DNA of 40,662 nucleotides, from NCBI GenBank assembly GCA_028706655.1, contig JAQTVW010000003.1, forward strand, positions 1 to 40,662, written 5' to 3'. Under the pieces are notes generated by a model that ran no database searches, was not told the origin of the DNA, and saw nothing but the letters and a program-made list of their open reading frames with translations. Below, in pieces: positions 24,916 through 32,493 of the stretch. Position 1 is the stretch's first letter; the number at the start of each line of letters is the position of its first letter. Made by a program: the position numbers and the translations under genes. This DNA comes from Dehalococcoidales bacterium (lineage in GTDB: Bacteria > Chloroflexota > Dehalococcoidia > Dehalococcoidales > RBG-16-60-22).

Positions 24916-25566
24916 ATGGAAACAGTAAAAAACGCTTTTGACAGCATCGCGCCCGGCTGGTACAACTACCGCCATCACACTATCTTCCGCAAAGAACTGG
25001 AAGAACTATCACAGCGTTGGCAGAAGGGCAAGCTACTTAATTTAGGCTGCGGACACGGCGCCGATTTTCTGCCGTTCAAAGAGGGCTTCGAGCTCTATGG
25101 CGTCGATTTCTCCGGCGAGATGCTCAAGCACGCGCAGAAATATGCCGATAAATATCATCTCAAGGTCAACCTGACGCAGGCGGACGTCTGCCGGCTGCCT
25201 TTCCCGGACAATACGTTCGAATGGGCGATTGCGGTGGCGACCTACCACCATTTGAAGGGGCATACCGAGCAACTGCAAGCCCTGCGGGAGCTGCAACGTG
25301 TGCTGACACCCGGCGGCGAAGCTTTTTTAACCGTGTGGAACTGGCTGCAGCCGCGCTTCTGGGGTAAAAGCAAAGAGGTGATGGTGCCCTGGCGCACCGG
25401 AGGGCGCACGGTTAACCGCTATTATTATCTCTTCACCTACGGGGAACTGGAGAAGCTGGTCAGGCAGGCAGGATTCACGATTATCAAATCGTTCCCGGAG
25501 AGCCGCTACAGGTTTCCCGTGAAGTGGTTTTCCCGGAATATATGTTTACTGGTGCGGAAAGGTTAG
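24916..25566 (+). CDS. SAM-dependent methyltransferase, Trm9-like
   Basis: This class I methyltransferase has about 216 residues. Motif I LLNLGCGHGADF (40-51), YGVDFSGEMLKHA, ADVCRLPFPDNTFEWAI and VATYHHLKG are visible. The N-terminal NAFDSIAPGWYNYRH resembles Trm9/ALKBH8 methyltransferases (the YD-IAP-F type segment), which methylate cm5U34 to mcm5U in tRNA. Its divergent position 42 bp from elp3 strongly suggests the same role. I chose ATG 24916 since the Trm9-like homology starts right after it; an ATG at 24877 would add 13 residues, and upstream extension would be antisense to elp3. The tRNA role is inferred from motif and context. Confidence 0.8.
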   Translation: METVKNAFDSIAPGWYNYRHHTIFRKELEELSQRWQKGKLLNLGCGHGADFLPFKEGFELYGVDFSGEMLKHAQKYADKYHLKVNLTQADVCRLPFPDNTFEWAIAVATYHHLKGHTEQLQALRELQRVLTPGGEAFLTVWNWLQPRFWGKSKEVMVPWRTGGRTVNRYYYLFTYGELEKLVRQAGFTIIKSFPESRYRFPVKWFSRNICLLVRKG

Positions 25567-25616
25567 AACATAGTCATGATAAGACTGGGGTCTGTGGCTT
25601 AAGATATTCTCCTTTC

Positions 25617-25645
25617 TTGCCTTCCCTCTCCCAATGCGCTATATT
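25617..25645 (+). promoter_or_regulatory. Promoter candidate of the EthD-like/tautomerase pair
   Basis: TTGCCT (25617-25622), a 17-bp spacer and TATATT (25640-25645) lie 32 bp before the ATG, with TAAGGAGGAAG as ribosome site in between. Confidence 0.55.
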
Positions 25646-25677
25646 GTCCTAAAAGCGTAATTTTAAGGAGGAAGTCA

Positions 25678-26013
25678 ATGGCAAATAAACCGGTATTACT
25701 GTTGCTCGGTATCGATTGCCCGGCGGCGATAGAAGCCAAGTACAACAAATGGTATGACGAAGTCCATATCCCCATGCTGACCAAATTCAAGGGGGTCAAG
25801 CGGGTGCGGCGGGGCAAAATGCCGAAAGAAGAACCGGGCATGGCGCCTTATCTCACGATGTATGAGTTCGATAGCATGGCGGATTATGAGGGATATATGA
25901 AGAGCCCGGAGCGCACCGCCGCCGTCAAGGATATGGAAGAGACCTTCAAAGACGTTAAATTTACCATTAAATGGCGCGTCATTTATGACGTGATAAAAGA
26001 CACTAAAAAATAG
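25678..26013 (+). CDS. EthD-like dimeric alpha/beta-barrel protein
   Basis: This 111-residue protein resembles the ferredoxin-like dimeric alpha/beta-barrel family (EthD type). The N-terminal strand LLLLGIDCP is followed by a helix with YNKWYDEVHIPMLTKF (the WY..VH.P motif), then YLTMYEF and a closing strand. Such proteins bind small aromatic or hydrophobic ligands or act in redox and ring-cleavage side reactions. No catalytic residues are certain. It lies 20 bp upstream of a 4-oxalocrotonate-type tautomerase, so both may act on one degradation intermediate. GGAGGAAG precedes the ATG at optimum distance. Confidence 0.7.
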   Translation: MANKPVLLLLGIDCPAAIEAKYNKWYDEVHIPMLTKFKGVKRVRRGKMPKEEPGMAPYLTMYEFDSMADYEGYMKSPERTAAVKDMEETFKDVKFTIKWRVIYDVIKDTKK

Positions 26014-26033
26014 TCGCGACACGAGGTGAAATT

Positions 26034-26216
26034 ATGCCGTTCATTACCGTCGATATGTATGAAGGACGTACCATCGAACAGAAAAGGCAGCTGGTGAAAG
26101 ACCTGACCGAGGCAACGATGAAGCTGGGCGTGCCCGCCAGCCACGTGCAGATACTTATCAGGGATATTCCCAAACACAACTGGGCGAACGCCGGCAAGCT
26201 GGCTTCAGAAACTTAG
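26034..26216 (+). CDS. 4-oxalocrotonate tautomerase family protein
   Basis: This 60-residue protein has the tautomerase superfamily start M-P-F-I-T-V: after Met removal Pro1 is the catalytic base. The helix with KRQLVKDLTEATMKLG and the second strand VQILIRDIPKHNWANAG match the 4-OT family, with Arg in the expected RDIP position. Family members catalyse keto-enol tautomerisation of unsaturated dicarboxylates and form hexamers. It is the second gene after the EthD-like protein and is closed by a strong bidirectional terminator. The natural substrate cannot be inferred. Confidence 0.88.
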   Translation: MPFITVDMYEGRTIEQKRQLVKDLTEATMKLGVPASHVQILIRDIPKHNWANAGKLASET

Positions 26217-26242
26217 ATTAATATTTCTCCGGTAATACGAAA

Positions 26243-26264
26243 AGAGGGGCTTTTAAGCCCCTCT
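26243..26264. terminator. Strong bidirectional intrinsic terminator
   Basis: AGAGGGGCTT and AAGCCCCTCT form a perfect 10-bp inverted repeat, followed by CTGTTTTTA on the plus strand and TTTTCG on the minus strand. It separates the convergent tautomerase and LuxR-type genes and serves both. Confidence 0.9.
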
Positions 26265-26294
26265 CTGTTTTTAACTGTTTAATAACTGCGATTT

Positions 26295-27029
26295 TCAGCG
26301 GCGGCTGCCGGCAGTTGCCAGCGCTTCTTCCCGGCGGCGGGGCTCACCCATGGTCTCCAGGTAGAGCCGGGCGGCGCTCACCCGCAGGTGCTTATCGTTG
26401 TATCCGGCGTCTGCCTTGAGTTTGCTGTACATGCTGTTCAGGTGGTGTTCCACCGTCTTAATATCGATGAATAATGTCTGGGCGATAGCGGCGTTGGTGT
26501 AGCCTTGCGCCAGAAGGCTGAGGATTTCCAGTTCGCGGGAGGTCAGTTGCTTTAAGAACGGGCATTCCGGTTTACCGGCGAACATGAAAGAGGCGAGTTG
26601 CGGGTCCAGGATGACCTGTCCCTGTCGCACCGCGAGGATTGTCCTTAGCAGCTGGTCGACCTGGTCGAGGGACTGCTTCAGGAAGAGCGCCATGCCGCCC
26701 TCGCCTTTGAGCGCGAGACGGCGCAGCATATCGATGTCCTGCGCGCTATAGTGCATCAGCACGAGGATAATCCCCACCCCGGGATTGTTGGTTCGCACTT
26801 GCTCCAGCGCCTCGACGGAACCGGCTTCGAGTCTCTTGGTGCTTAACAGCAATACATCCGGGGACAGTTCACTCACTGCTCTCTTCAGATTCACGATCTC
26901 GCTGCTGCTGGTTACCTCAAGGAGTTCCACGGCAGTCTTATTGGTCAGGACCGAGCGGTAGAGTTCACGGTAAAGCTCTTGCTCTTCAAGTACGTAAAGC
27001 CTGACTGAATCTGATTTTGTCGGTTTCAT
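26295..27029 (-). CDS. LuxR/NarL-type regulator with a degenerate receiver domain
   Basis: This 244-residue protein (from ATG 27029; a GTG nine bases upstream is possible) has a receiver-like domain (1-125) and a LuxR helix-turn-helix (about 160-225, LTSRELEILSLLAQGYTNA with KTVEHHLNSM). The receiver is degenerate: the acidic pair is VLEEQE, the phospho-acceptor Asp is Ser63 (VLLLSTKRLE), and only Lys118 remains. It probably acts without phosphorylation, or is regulated by a ligand or partner. It is transcribed away from the archaellum locus and shares a 450-bp intergenic region with it, making it a candidate regulator of that locus. This link is inferred from position only. Confidence 0.85.
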   Translation of the reverse strand: MKPTKSDSVRLYVLEEQELYRELYRSVLTNKTAVELLEVTSSSEIVNLKRAVSELSPDVLLLSTKRLEAGSVEALEQVRTNNPGVGIILVLMHYSAQDIDMLRRLALKGEGGMALFLKQSLDQVDQLLRTILAVRQGQVILDPQLASFMFAGKPECPFLKQLTSRELEILSLLAQGYTNAAIAQTLFIDIKTVEHHLNSMYSKLKADAGYNDKHLRVSAARLYLETMGEPRRREEALATAGSRR

Positions 27030-27488
27030 GAACTCCACTCTGCCTTTATTCTTTATTTAGTAACCTTATTGATTCTAGAACCCTCGTATAAAGATACGAA
27101 TAAAGAATCATAAACATTACATAAAATATTTATTAATATTTCATAAGTTCACAGCTAGTGCCGTTGCCACCGAACTTACTCCACCACTACGCCTTCCATA
27201 TTGTTGCCATTTGGCGAGTCCTTAGCCGAATAGTACCTGCTGGCATTACCTGACTTAGTACTTTTTCGCCATGCGGCACAAACTGGTTAGATTGTGCCAC
27301 GGTTTGCCACCACTGACAATAGGTACTGCCCCCCAAACCATGACGGTGGATTCCTTACTTTAGTACTGGGTGCTGCGCCTGACCGCATTTGAGGAATAAG
27401 TTCGCCAAAGTTGGGGATGGTCTGGTAGCCCACTCGTGGAAGTCAGAGGTAGATTAGTAATGTCCATTTATAGTCAGGAGGGGCAGCG
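27030..27488. other. Long divergent regulatory region upstream of the archaellin genes
   Basis: There is no gene in this 459-bp region. An AT-rich block (about 27050-27150) lies next to the regulator gene. The rest contains three TAGTAC copies (27231-27236, 27256-27261, 27361-27366), two within the 8-mer TTAGTACT. It also has two TTGCCACC copies (27164-27171, 27304-27311) and a hairpin GGCACAA/TTGTGCC (27275-27281 with 27292-27298). No clear sigma70 promoter was found. The length and repeated motifs suggest a regulated promoter or structured leader for the archaellum operon. Confidence 0.5.
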
Positions 27489-28061
27489 ATGCTTACGTGG
27501 TTTAAAAGGCTGCAAGCTAATCAGAGAGGTATCACCGGACTGGAAACAGCTATCATTCTAATCGCTTTCGTGATAGTGGCTTCGGTATTTGCCTATGTCG
27601 TACTTTCCGCGGGGTTATTCTCAGCACAGAAAGCGAAGGAAGCGGTCTATGCCGGCCTGGATGAGACCCGGAGCACCATCGAAATCAAGGGTGATGTCAT
27701 CGGCAAGATGGTAGGCGGCGAAATTACCGAACTATATATTACTGTAGGCGGGCGCCCGGGCAACGAACCGGTTGATTTCACAGATACCTCCGCCGGTACT
27801 AATAAGGTAGTCATCTCCTTCCAGGACGATACTCAAAAATTTTCTTCGGTGAACTGGACGCTCCAGAAACTGAATACCACAAACACGGATAACCTCCTCG
27901 ATCAGAACGAGCTTTTCCAGATTACTGTCGACCTTTCCGTTACGGATAACGTTACTGCCTACCACACTTTCACCATTGAACTGAAACCGCCGGTAGGCGC
28001 CGTAACACCCATCGAACGCACCGTCCCCGCGCGCATCAGCCAGTATGTAAACCTGCATTAA
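27489..28061 (+). CDS. arlB: Archaellin (archaeal flagellin), first copy
   Basis: This 190-residue filament subunit has a class III (type IV pilin-like) signal peptide. A positively charged leader ends in NQRG (cleavage after Gly14), then the mature protein starts ITGLE with Glu at +5 and a long hydrophobic helix (about 15-45). The C-terminal beta-rich domain (about 70-190) ends IERTVPARISQYVNLH, in parallel with the other two copies. It is clearly diverged from the later pair and shorter, so it may be a minor or basal/hook-like subunit. AGGAGGGGC precedes the start. Processing would need an ArlK/PilD-type peptidase, which is not in the window. Confidence 0.88.
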   Translation: MLTWFKRLQANQRGITGLETAIILIAFVIVASVFAYVVLSAGLFSAQKAKEAVYAGLDETRSTIEIKGDVIGKMVGGEITELYITVGGRPGNEPVDFTDTSAGTNKVVISFQDDTQKFSSVNWTLQKLNTTNTDNLLDQNELFQITVDLSVTDNVTAYHTFTIELKPPVGAVTPIERTVPARISQYVNLH

Positions 28062-28203
28062 CGGGGGATATTTTAATAATCATTTGCCGCAAGTTGTTTT
28101 GTGAAGGCATAAAAGGAGGTGGTCGCCCGACATAATTAACGAATTAGAAATCACAGGAAATGACTTTTCTTGACGATAACCAGTAAGAATCCAAGGAGGT
28201 AGA

Positions 28204-28860
28204 ATGTTAAACAAATTAATTAAGACTCTCAGAAGGGACGAAAAAGGCATCACCGGTCTTGAGACCGCCATCATCCTGATTGCCTTTGTCGTCGTAGCGG
28301 CGGTATTCGCCTACACCGCATTGTCCGCCGGTCTCTTCTCGACCCAGAAGAGCTCCGAAGCGGTCTATGCCGGACTCCAGGAAGCCCAGAGCACGCTGGA
28401 ACTCAAGGGTTCCGTTGTTGCCACCGCGGGCACCACCGGAGCCAGCGGCACCATCAAGCAGTTAAGCTTCGTCGTTTCCAACGTTCTGCATGGCGAACCG
28501 ATTGACTTCACTCCGCCTTCCGCAGCCGCAGGTAACACCGGTCTGGCTGACGCAGCCAGCACCAACGTTGTCGTCCTCTCATATGTGGATGATGCGCAGC
28601 GGATAGACGACCTGTATTGGACGATTACCAAGCTGGGGAAAGAAGATGGCGATAACATTCTGGAAGACGGTGAGAAATTCCAGATCGTCGTCGGTAACGC
28701 AACCACTGCTGCCGGCGGCGGCAACATGATCGATGCCCTGACCACGGACCTTAGCCCGAACAAGAAATTCAGTCTTGAAGTCAAGCCCGCAGTCGGCGCT
28801 ATCCTGGTCATTGAGCGCACCACTCCGCCTTACTTCGATGCCATCATGAATCTGCGTTAA
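28204..28860 (+). CDS. arlB: Archaellin, second copy
   Basis: This 218-residue archaellin has leader MLNKLIKTLRRDEKG (cleavage after Gly15) and mature start [18 protein letters not shown], with Glu at +5. The helix is followed by a beta-rich outer domain rich in Thr, Ala, Asn and Asp and an ending IERTTPPYFDAIMNLR. It closely resembles the next gene along its whole length, including DDLYWTITKLGK, so the two are recent tandem duplicates and probably the main filament proteins. AAGGAGG lies just upstream. The 142-bp gap before it contains an orphan Shine-Dalgarno-like AAAGGAGG (28108-28115) without a fitting gene. Confidence 0.9.
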   Translation: MLNKLIKTLRRDEKGITGLETAIILIAFVVVAAVFAYTALSAGLFSTQKSSEAVYAGLQEAQSTLELKGSVVATAGTTGASGTIKQLSFVVSNVLHGEPIDFTPPSAAAGNTGLADAASTNVVVLSYVDDAQRIDDLYWTITKLGKEDGDNILEDGEKFQIVVGNATTAAGGGNMIDALTTDLSPNKKFSLEVKPAVGAILVIERTTPPYFDAIMNLR

Positions 28861-28927
28861 GCAGAAAACACGTAAACGGATTTGCACTAATCGCAACAAA
28901 ACAGAATTTTTGGAGGAATAAAATAAA

Positions 28928-29581
28928 ATGAATAAACTTTTTAGAATGCATCGCGGGCAGAAGGGTATCACCGGTCTTGAGACCGCCATCATCCTGATTG
29001 CCTTTGTCGTCGTAGCGGCAGTATTCGCCTATACCGCGTTATCCGCCGGTCTCTTCTCCACCCAGAAGAGCTCCGAAGCGGTCTATGCCGGACTTAAAGA
29101 AGCCCAGAGCACCCTGGAACTGCGCGGCTCAGTCATTGCCACTGCCAACGCCACCGGCGCCAGCGGCACTATCAAACAGATAACCTTCACCGTTTCCAAC
29201 GTTCTGCATGGCGAACCTCTTGACTTCACGGCTCCCACCGCCGCGGCTTCTGCCACCGGCGTCGCCAATGCTACCAGCAACAACGTCGTAGTCATTTCCT
29301 ACATCGATGCTTATCAGAGAGTAGACGACCTGTATTGGACTGTTACCAAACTGGGGAAAGATGACGGCGATGACATTCTCGAAGATACCGAGAAATTCCA
29401 GATCACCGTTGGCGGCGATACCGCCGGCGTTGCCCCGGGCAACCTGATTGATGCCCTTGCCAGCACCGACCTCGGCCCCAACACCAAGTTCTCCCTGGAA
29501 ATCAGACCGCCGAACGGCGCGGTGCTCGTCATCGAGCGCACCACTCCGCCCATCATCGATACTATCATGAACCTGCGCTAA
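28928..29581 (+). CDS. arlB: Archaellin, third copy
   Basis: This 217-residue archaellin has leader ending GQKG (cleavage after Gly13) and mature [18 protein letters not shown], identical to copy two through the helix core. The outer domain shows substitutions clustered in surface-like loops (for example around residues 95-115 and 160-180), as in multi-archaellin filaments of archaea. Its end [16 protein letters not shown] parallels copy two. GGAGGAAT lies upstream. A perfect 10-bp hairpin follows the stop and marks the end of the filament-gene section. Potential N-glycosylation sequons (N-A-T, N-A-T-S) occur, though their use is unknown. Confidence 0.9.
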   Translation: MNKLFRMHRGQKGITGLETAIILIAFVVVAAVFAYTALSAGLFSTQKSSEAVYAGLKEAQSTLELRGSVIATANATGASGTIKQITFTVSNVLHGEPLDFTAPTAAASATGVANATSNNVVVISYIDAYQRVDDLYWTVTKLGKDDGDDILEDTEKFQITVGGDTAGVAPGNLIDALASTDLGPNTKFSLEIRPPNGAVLVIERTTPPIIDTIMNLR

Positions 29582-29597
29582 TAACTGCCTGTTTATG

Positions 29598-29628
29598 AGG
29601 GTGGGGATGGCACTACTGTCCCCACCCT
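29598..29628 (+). terminator. Strong hairpin after the last archaellin gene (attenuator or mRNA 3' stabiliser)
   Basis: AGGGTGGGGA (29598-29607) and TCCCCACCCT (29619-29628) form a perfect 10-bp stem with an 11-base loop, starting 17 bp after the stop. No T-tract follows, so it is more likely a partial terminator or a stabiliser that lets filament genes be expressed above the machinery genes downstream. Confidence 0.6.
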
Positions 29629-29741
29629 TACCCCGCCCGCCCGTGGGACATTGTAGGTCACCCGCTGTCCTGAAGCTGTGGGAAAAGACAAAGGTGGCAA
29701 GAGCCCCAGCGATAGACCACGAGGAGTAACGGAGGGCTTCT

Positions 29742-30218
29742 GTGGAAAAAGCCATAACTACAGCTTTACTCATCATAACGGGAGTGATTTGCATGATATT
29801 CGTTTTCAACAGCGTCTACCCCATGATCAATCGCTCCAGCCATGCTATGGTGAGCATGGCTGATACTATTGATGAGCGGATGAAGAGCCGCGTGAATATC
29901 GTGCACGCCACTAATTCCTCCGACCGCCGGACAATTTATATCTGGGTCAAGAACGTGGGTACGTCCCGCATCGTCGATGTCGAGAGCACCGATGTGTTCT
30001 TCGGCCTGGAAACCAACTTCGCCCGCATCCCGCACGAAAGTGATGCGGGGGGCGTTTATCCCCAGTGGGCGTACACCATTGAAAATGATACCGAATGGAA
30101 AGCCAGTGCGACGGTGAAAATCACGATTACTTATACGGTCGCCCCGAGCTCTGGCACCTATTATATTAAAGTCATCATACCGAACGGTATTGAAGACGAA
30201 TATTACTTCAGCATGTAG
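29742..30218 (+). CDS. ArlF/ArlG-like archaellum stator protein (first)
   Basis: This 158-residue protein starts at GTG 29742, with GGAGGG close upstream. An N-terminal membrane helix (about 5-28) is followed by a beta-sandwich whose first strand RRTIYIWVKNVGTSRIVD is typical of the ArlF/ArlG domain. These proteins form the stator, ArlF binding the S-layer and ArlG extending from the membrane. Length and topology match. I cannot decide between ArlF and ArlG. It lies 11 bp before a second protein of similar layout, so the pair probably represents both. If the stator works as in archaea, the cell needs an S-layer or similar outer wall and no outer membrane. Confidence 0.75.
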   Translation: MEKAITTALLIITGVICMIFVFNSVYPMINRSSHAMVSMADTIDERMKSRVNIVHATNSSDRRTIYIWVKNVGTSRIVDVESTDVFFGLETNFARIPHESDAGGVYPQWAYTIENDTEWKASATVKITITYTVAPSSGTYYIKVIIPNGIEDEYYFSM

Positions 30219-30229
30219 CGGGGGAAGTT

Positions 30230-30754
30230 ATGGAGACAGCGATAGTCTCGATAATTTGTTTAGCACTGGTAGTCTTCGGGGGCATGACGATGTCTCAGGG
30301 CTTTCTTACATCTGTGGACAGCACCACGGTGAGTCTCAAGGAAATCGGGCAGAGCAGCGAAGATATCATGCGCACCCAGATTTCGGTGGAGGATATCTAT
30401 ACCAGCCTTGGCGGCTTGTATTTATATGTGACTCTGGACAACGATGGACAAACGAAGTTATCCAATTTCAGTAAATGGGATGTCATCGTCCAGTACTACG
30501 ATGATGCCGGCATCCTCCATAATATCTGGATGCCGTATACTACCACCAATCCTCCGCCTTCCGGGCAGTGGACGGTGCAGTGGATTTATTACGGCGCAGA
30601 CCCGGAGACGTTCGAGCCGAATATCCTCAATCCCGGGGAACGTATGCGGATCCGGGCTCAATTTAGCCCGGATATCGGAAATGATACCGTCAACATGGTC
30701 ACTATTTCGACCTCTAACGGAGTGCCCATCTCCGCCCAGTTTGACGGTCCATAA
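30230..30754 (+). CDS. ArlF/ArlG-like archaellum stator protein (second)
   Basis: This 174-residue protein has an N-terminal helix beginning METAIVSIICLALVVFGG, which resembles the mature archaellin start ETAIILIAF but has no class III leader. A beta-sandwich follows, with LYLYVTLDNDGQTKLSNF, WDVIVQYYDDAG and LNPGERMRIRAQF. The NPGE-R turn and alternating strands are typical of ArlF/ArlG folds. GGGGGAAG precedes the start. It is probably the partner of the preceding protein, making an external stator pair. The lack of leader suggests that it is held by the membrane helix and not processed. Confidence 0.72.
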   Translation: METAIVSIICLALVVFGGMTMSQGFLTSVDSTTVSLKEIGQSSEDIMRTQISVEDIYTSLGGLYLYVTLDNDGQTKLSNFSKWDVIVQYYDDAGILHNIWMPYTTTNPPPSGQWTVQWIYYGADPETFEPNILNPGERMRIRAQFSPDIGNDTVNMVTISTSNGVPISAQFDGP

Positions 30755-30788
30755 AATATAAATAATATCGGAGATACAGGATATATAA

Positions 30789-32291
30789 ATGTTTGAAAGC
30801 CTGACCAATAAACTGAAAGCCGTCTTCGAACCGCTGCGTAAGAACCAGCGCCGGAACATGATGAGCTTTGACCTGCTTTATCAGCTTTCTTACATGTCCG
30901 TCATCGCCGCCGGCGGCGTGCCGCGCGCCCAGATATTTGAACGCGCCGCCAAGCTGCCCTGCACCGCGGCGGACTATTTCAACCGCATCGAGCTTGCCTC
31001 CAAAAGATTGAAATATGACTACGCCCAGGCTTGCCGCCTCGTGGGGGAATCCGCCGAGGAAGAATCTATAAAAGCGCTGCTTTTACGGTTTTCCGCCTCG
31101 CTGATATCCGGCGAGCCGGAAGCGGAGTTCCTGGCGCGGGAAGCCGAGGCGCAGGCGGATAACTACGATAATGAATACGGACGCAACCTGGAAGCCATGA
31201 AAATGTGGACTGATGCCTACGTGTCGCTAATCCTTTCCGCGGTACTGGTCATTATCATCGGCATTGTGTCCACCATGATCTGGAAAATCGAGACGAGCCT
31301 GATTATTGCCATGGCATTCATCTCCATCATGACTACGGCGACAGGCGTCTGGCTGATATATGTCGTATCGCCTAAAGAAACAATGGTCTTGAGCTGGGCA
31401 GGCTCCCGTGAACAGCTTATGGCGCAAAGACTGCTCAAGTTTACCCTGCCGCTGGCGGTCATCGGGGGGCTCACCCTGTTGATATTGAAAGCAGACCTCG
31501 GCTGGGTGCTCATCGCCGCGGCGGTCCTGGTCCTTCCAATAGGTGTCGTCATGACCCGCGACGACCAGAAAGTGACCAGTCGCGATGGTGAAGTGGGCAC
31601 TTTCCTGCGGTCGCTGGGCGGCGTCTGCGCCGCACTGGGCACCACGGTCAATTCCGCGCTCAACCGGCTGGACCTGGACTCCATCAACAACCTGCGAAGC
31701 CCGGTCAAAGGACTGCGCACCAGGCTCGTCGCCGGTATCAAGTCCCGAATGTGCTGGAGCCGGTTTATCGACGAGACCGGCAGCGAGCTGACCAACCGCA
31801 GCGTCGGCATGTTTTACGATGCTATCGATATGGGTGGATCGGCAGGTCAAGCCGGCTACCAGGCGTCACTCTTTGCCAGTAAAATTGCGTTGCTTCGCGC
31901 CAGGCGCAAGACGGTTTCCGGTCCTTTCCGCTGGCTTTGCCTGGCGATGCACGGCTCGGTGGTGGTGCTTCTTGTTTTCGTCAGCGAAGTCATCATGTCT
32001 TTCGCGGGAATGGTCTCCCAGGCGCAGGAAGCCATGCCGCGCGTATCAGGCGCGCCGTCCGTGGCGGCTTTCACCAGCTTCAACCTCTCCGGTCTGGAGG
32101 TAATGCATTCTCTGGTGCTGCCCCTTGTTTTGATATTTACCATAGCCAATGCCATCGCGCCCATGCTGGCGGACGGGGGAAGCAAGAAAAAAATTCTCTT
32201 TAATCTGGGCATGACCGCCGCTATTTCCGGCTTTAGCCTGGTGGCGCTGCCCGGTCTGGCACAAGCATTGTTCCTATCGACAGATATGTGA
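30789..32291 (+). CDS. arlJ: ArlJ archaellum membrane platform protein (T2SF domains)
   Basis: This 500-residue polytopic protein is the membrane platform of the archaellum motor, anchoring ArlI and the filament. It contains two T2SF-type cytoplasmic domains (about 25-135 and 270-380) with membrane helices at about 143-165, 169-192, 218-234, 237-254, 384-410, 440-465 and 470-497. That is more helices than bacterial PilC/GspF and fits ArlJ/TadB-like archaeal platforms. In archaea arlJ ends the operon after arlH and arlI; here it precedes the arlC/D, arlH and arlI genes. Only weak AG-rich signals lie before the ATG. Confidence 0.87.
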   Translation: MFESLTNKLKAVFEPLRKNQRRNMMSFDLLYQLSYMSVIAAGGVPRAQIFERAAKLPCTAADYFNRIELASKRLKYDYAQACRLVGESAEEESIKALLLRFSASLISGEPEAEFLAREAEAQADNYDNEYGRNLEAMKMWTDAYVSLILSAVLVIIIGIVSTMIWKIETSLIIAMAFISIMTTATGVWLIYVVSPKETMVLSWAGSREQLMAQRLLKFTLPLAVIGGLTLLILKADLGWVLIAAAVLVLPIGVVMTRDDQKVTSRDGEVGTFLRSLGGVCAALGTTVNSALNRLDLDSINNLRSPVKGLRTRLVAGIKSRMCWSRFIDETGSELTNRSVGMFYDAIDMGGSAGQAGYQASLFASKIALLRARRKTVSGPFRWLCLAMHGSVVVLLVFVSEVIMSFAGMVSQAQEAMPRVSGAPSVAAFTSFNLSGLEVMHSLVLPLVLIFTIANAIAPMLADGGSKKKILFNLGMTAAISGFSLVALPGLAQALFLSTDM

Positions 32292-32301
32292 GGTGAAAAT
32301 A

Positions 32302-32493
32302 ATGACCAGCGAAGAACGAATCAAGGCACTTGAAGAGGAATTTCAGCAGGCGAAGGAAGAAATCAGGCAGATACTGATGGATATCCGCACTTACCTTATG
32401 GAGGCGCAGACTCCTATCCCGAACGACCTGGAGCGCGCGGAGATGAGGGCGGAATCTTCCCGACAGGTAGCGGACAGAGGAGGTAAAGCCTAA
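32302..32493 (+). CDS. Small ArlC/D/E-like coiled-coil protein
   Basis: This 63-residue protein (ATG 32302 with GAGGTG at 32290-32295; a GTG at 32293 would be inside the ribosome site) starts with a helix ERIKALEEEF and continues EIRQILMDIRTYLME. Its first 45 residues parallel the N-terminus of the next gene (ARIQTLEEEF ... SVREYLME), so the two arose by partial duplication. ArlC/D/E proteins form the cytoplasmic ring or switch that links the motor to chemotaxis. Its stop overlaps the next start (TAATG), so they are translationally coupled. Confidence 0.6.
   Translation: MTSEERIKALEEEFQQAKEEIRQILMDIRTYLMEAQTPIPNDLERAEMRAESSRQVADRGGKA

Noticed and set aside
27210-27226. Sigma54-like GG-N10-GC element upstream of the archaellins
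   Set aside because: Only the two dinucleotides fit; the rest diverges from TGGCAC-N5-TTGC, and one such match is expected by chance in this length.
27039-27488. Cyclic-di-GMP riboswitch upstream of the archaellins
   Set aside because: The leader lacks the conserved core and tetraloop-receptor elements of the GEMM class; only simple hairpins are seen.
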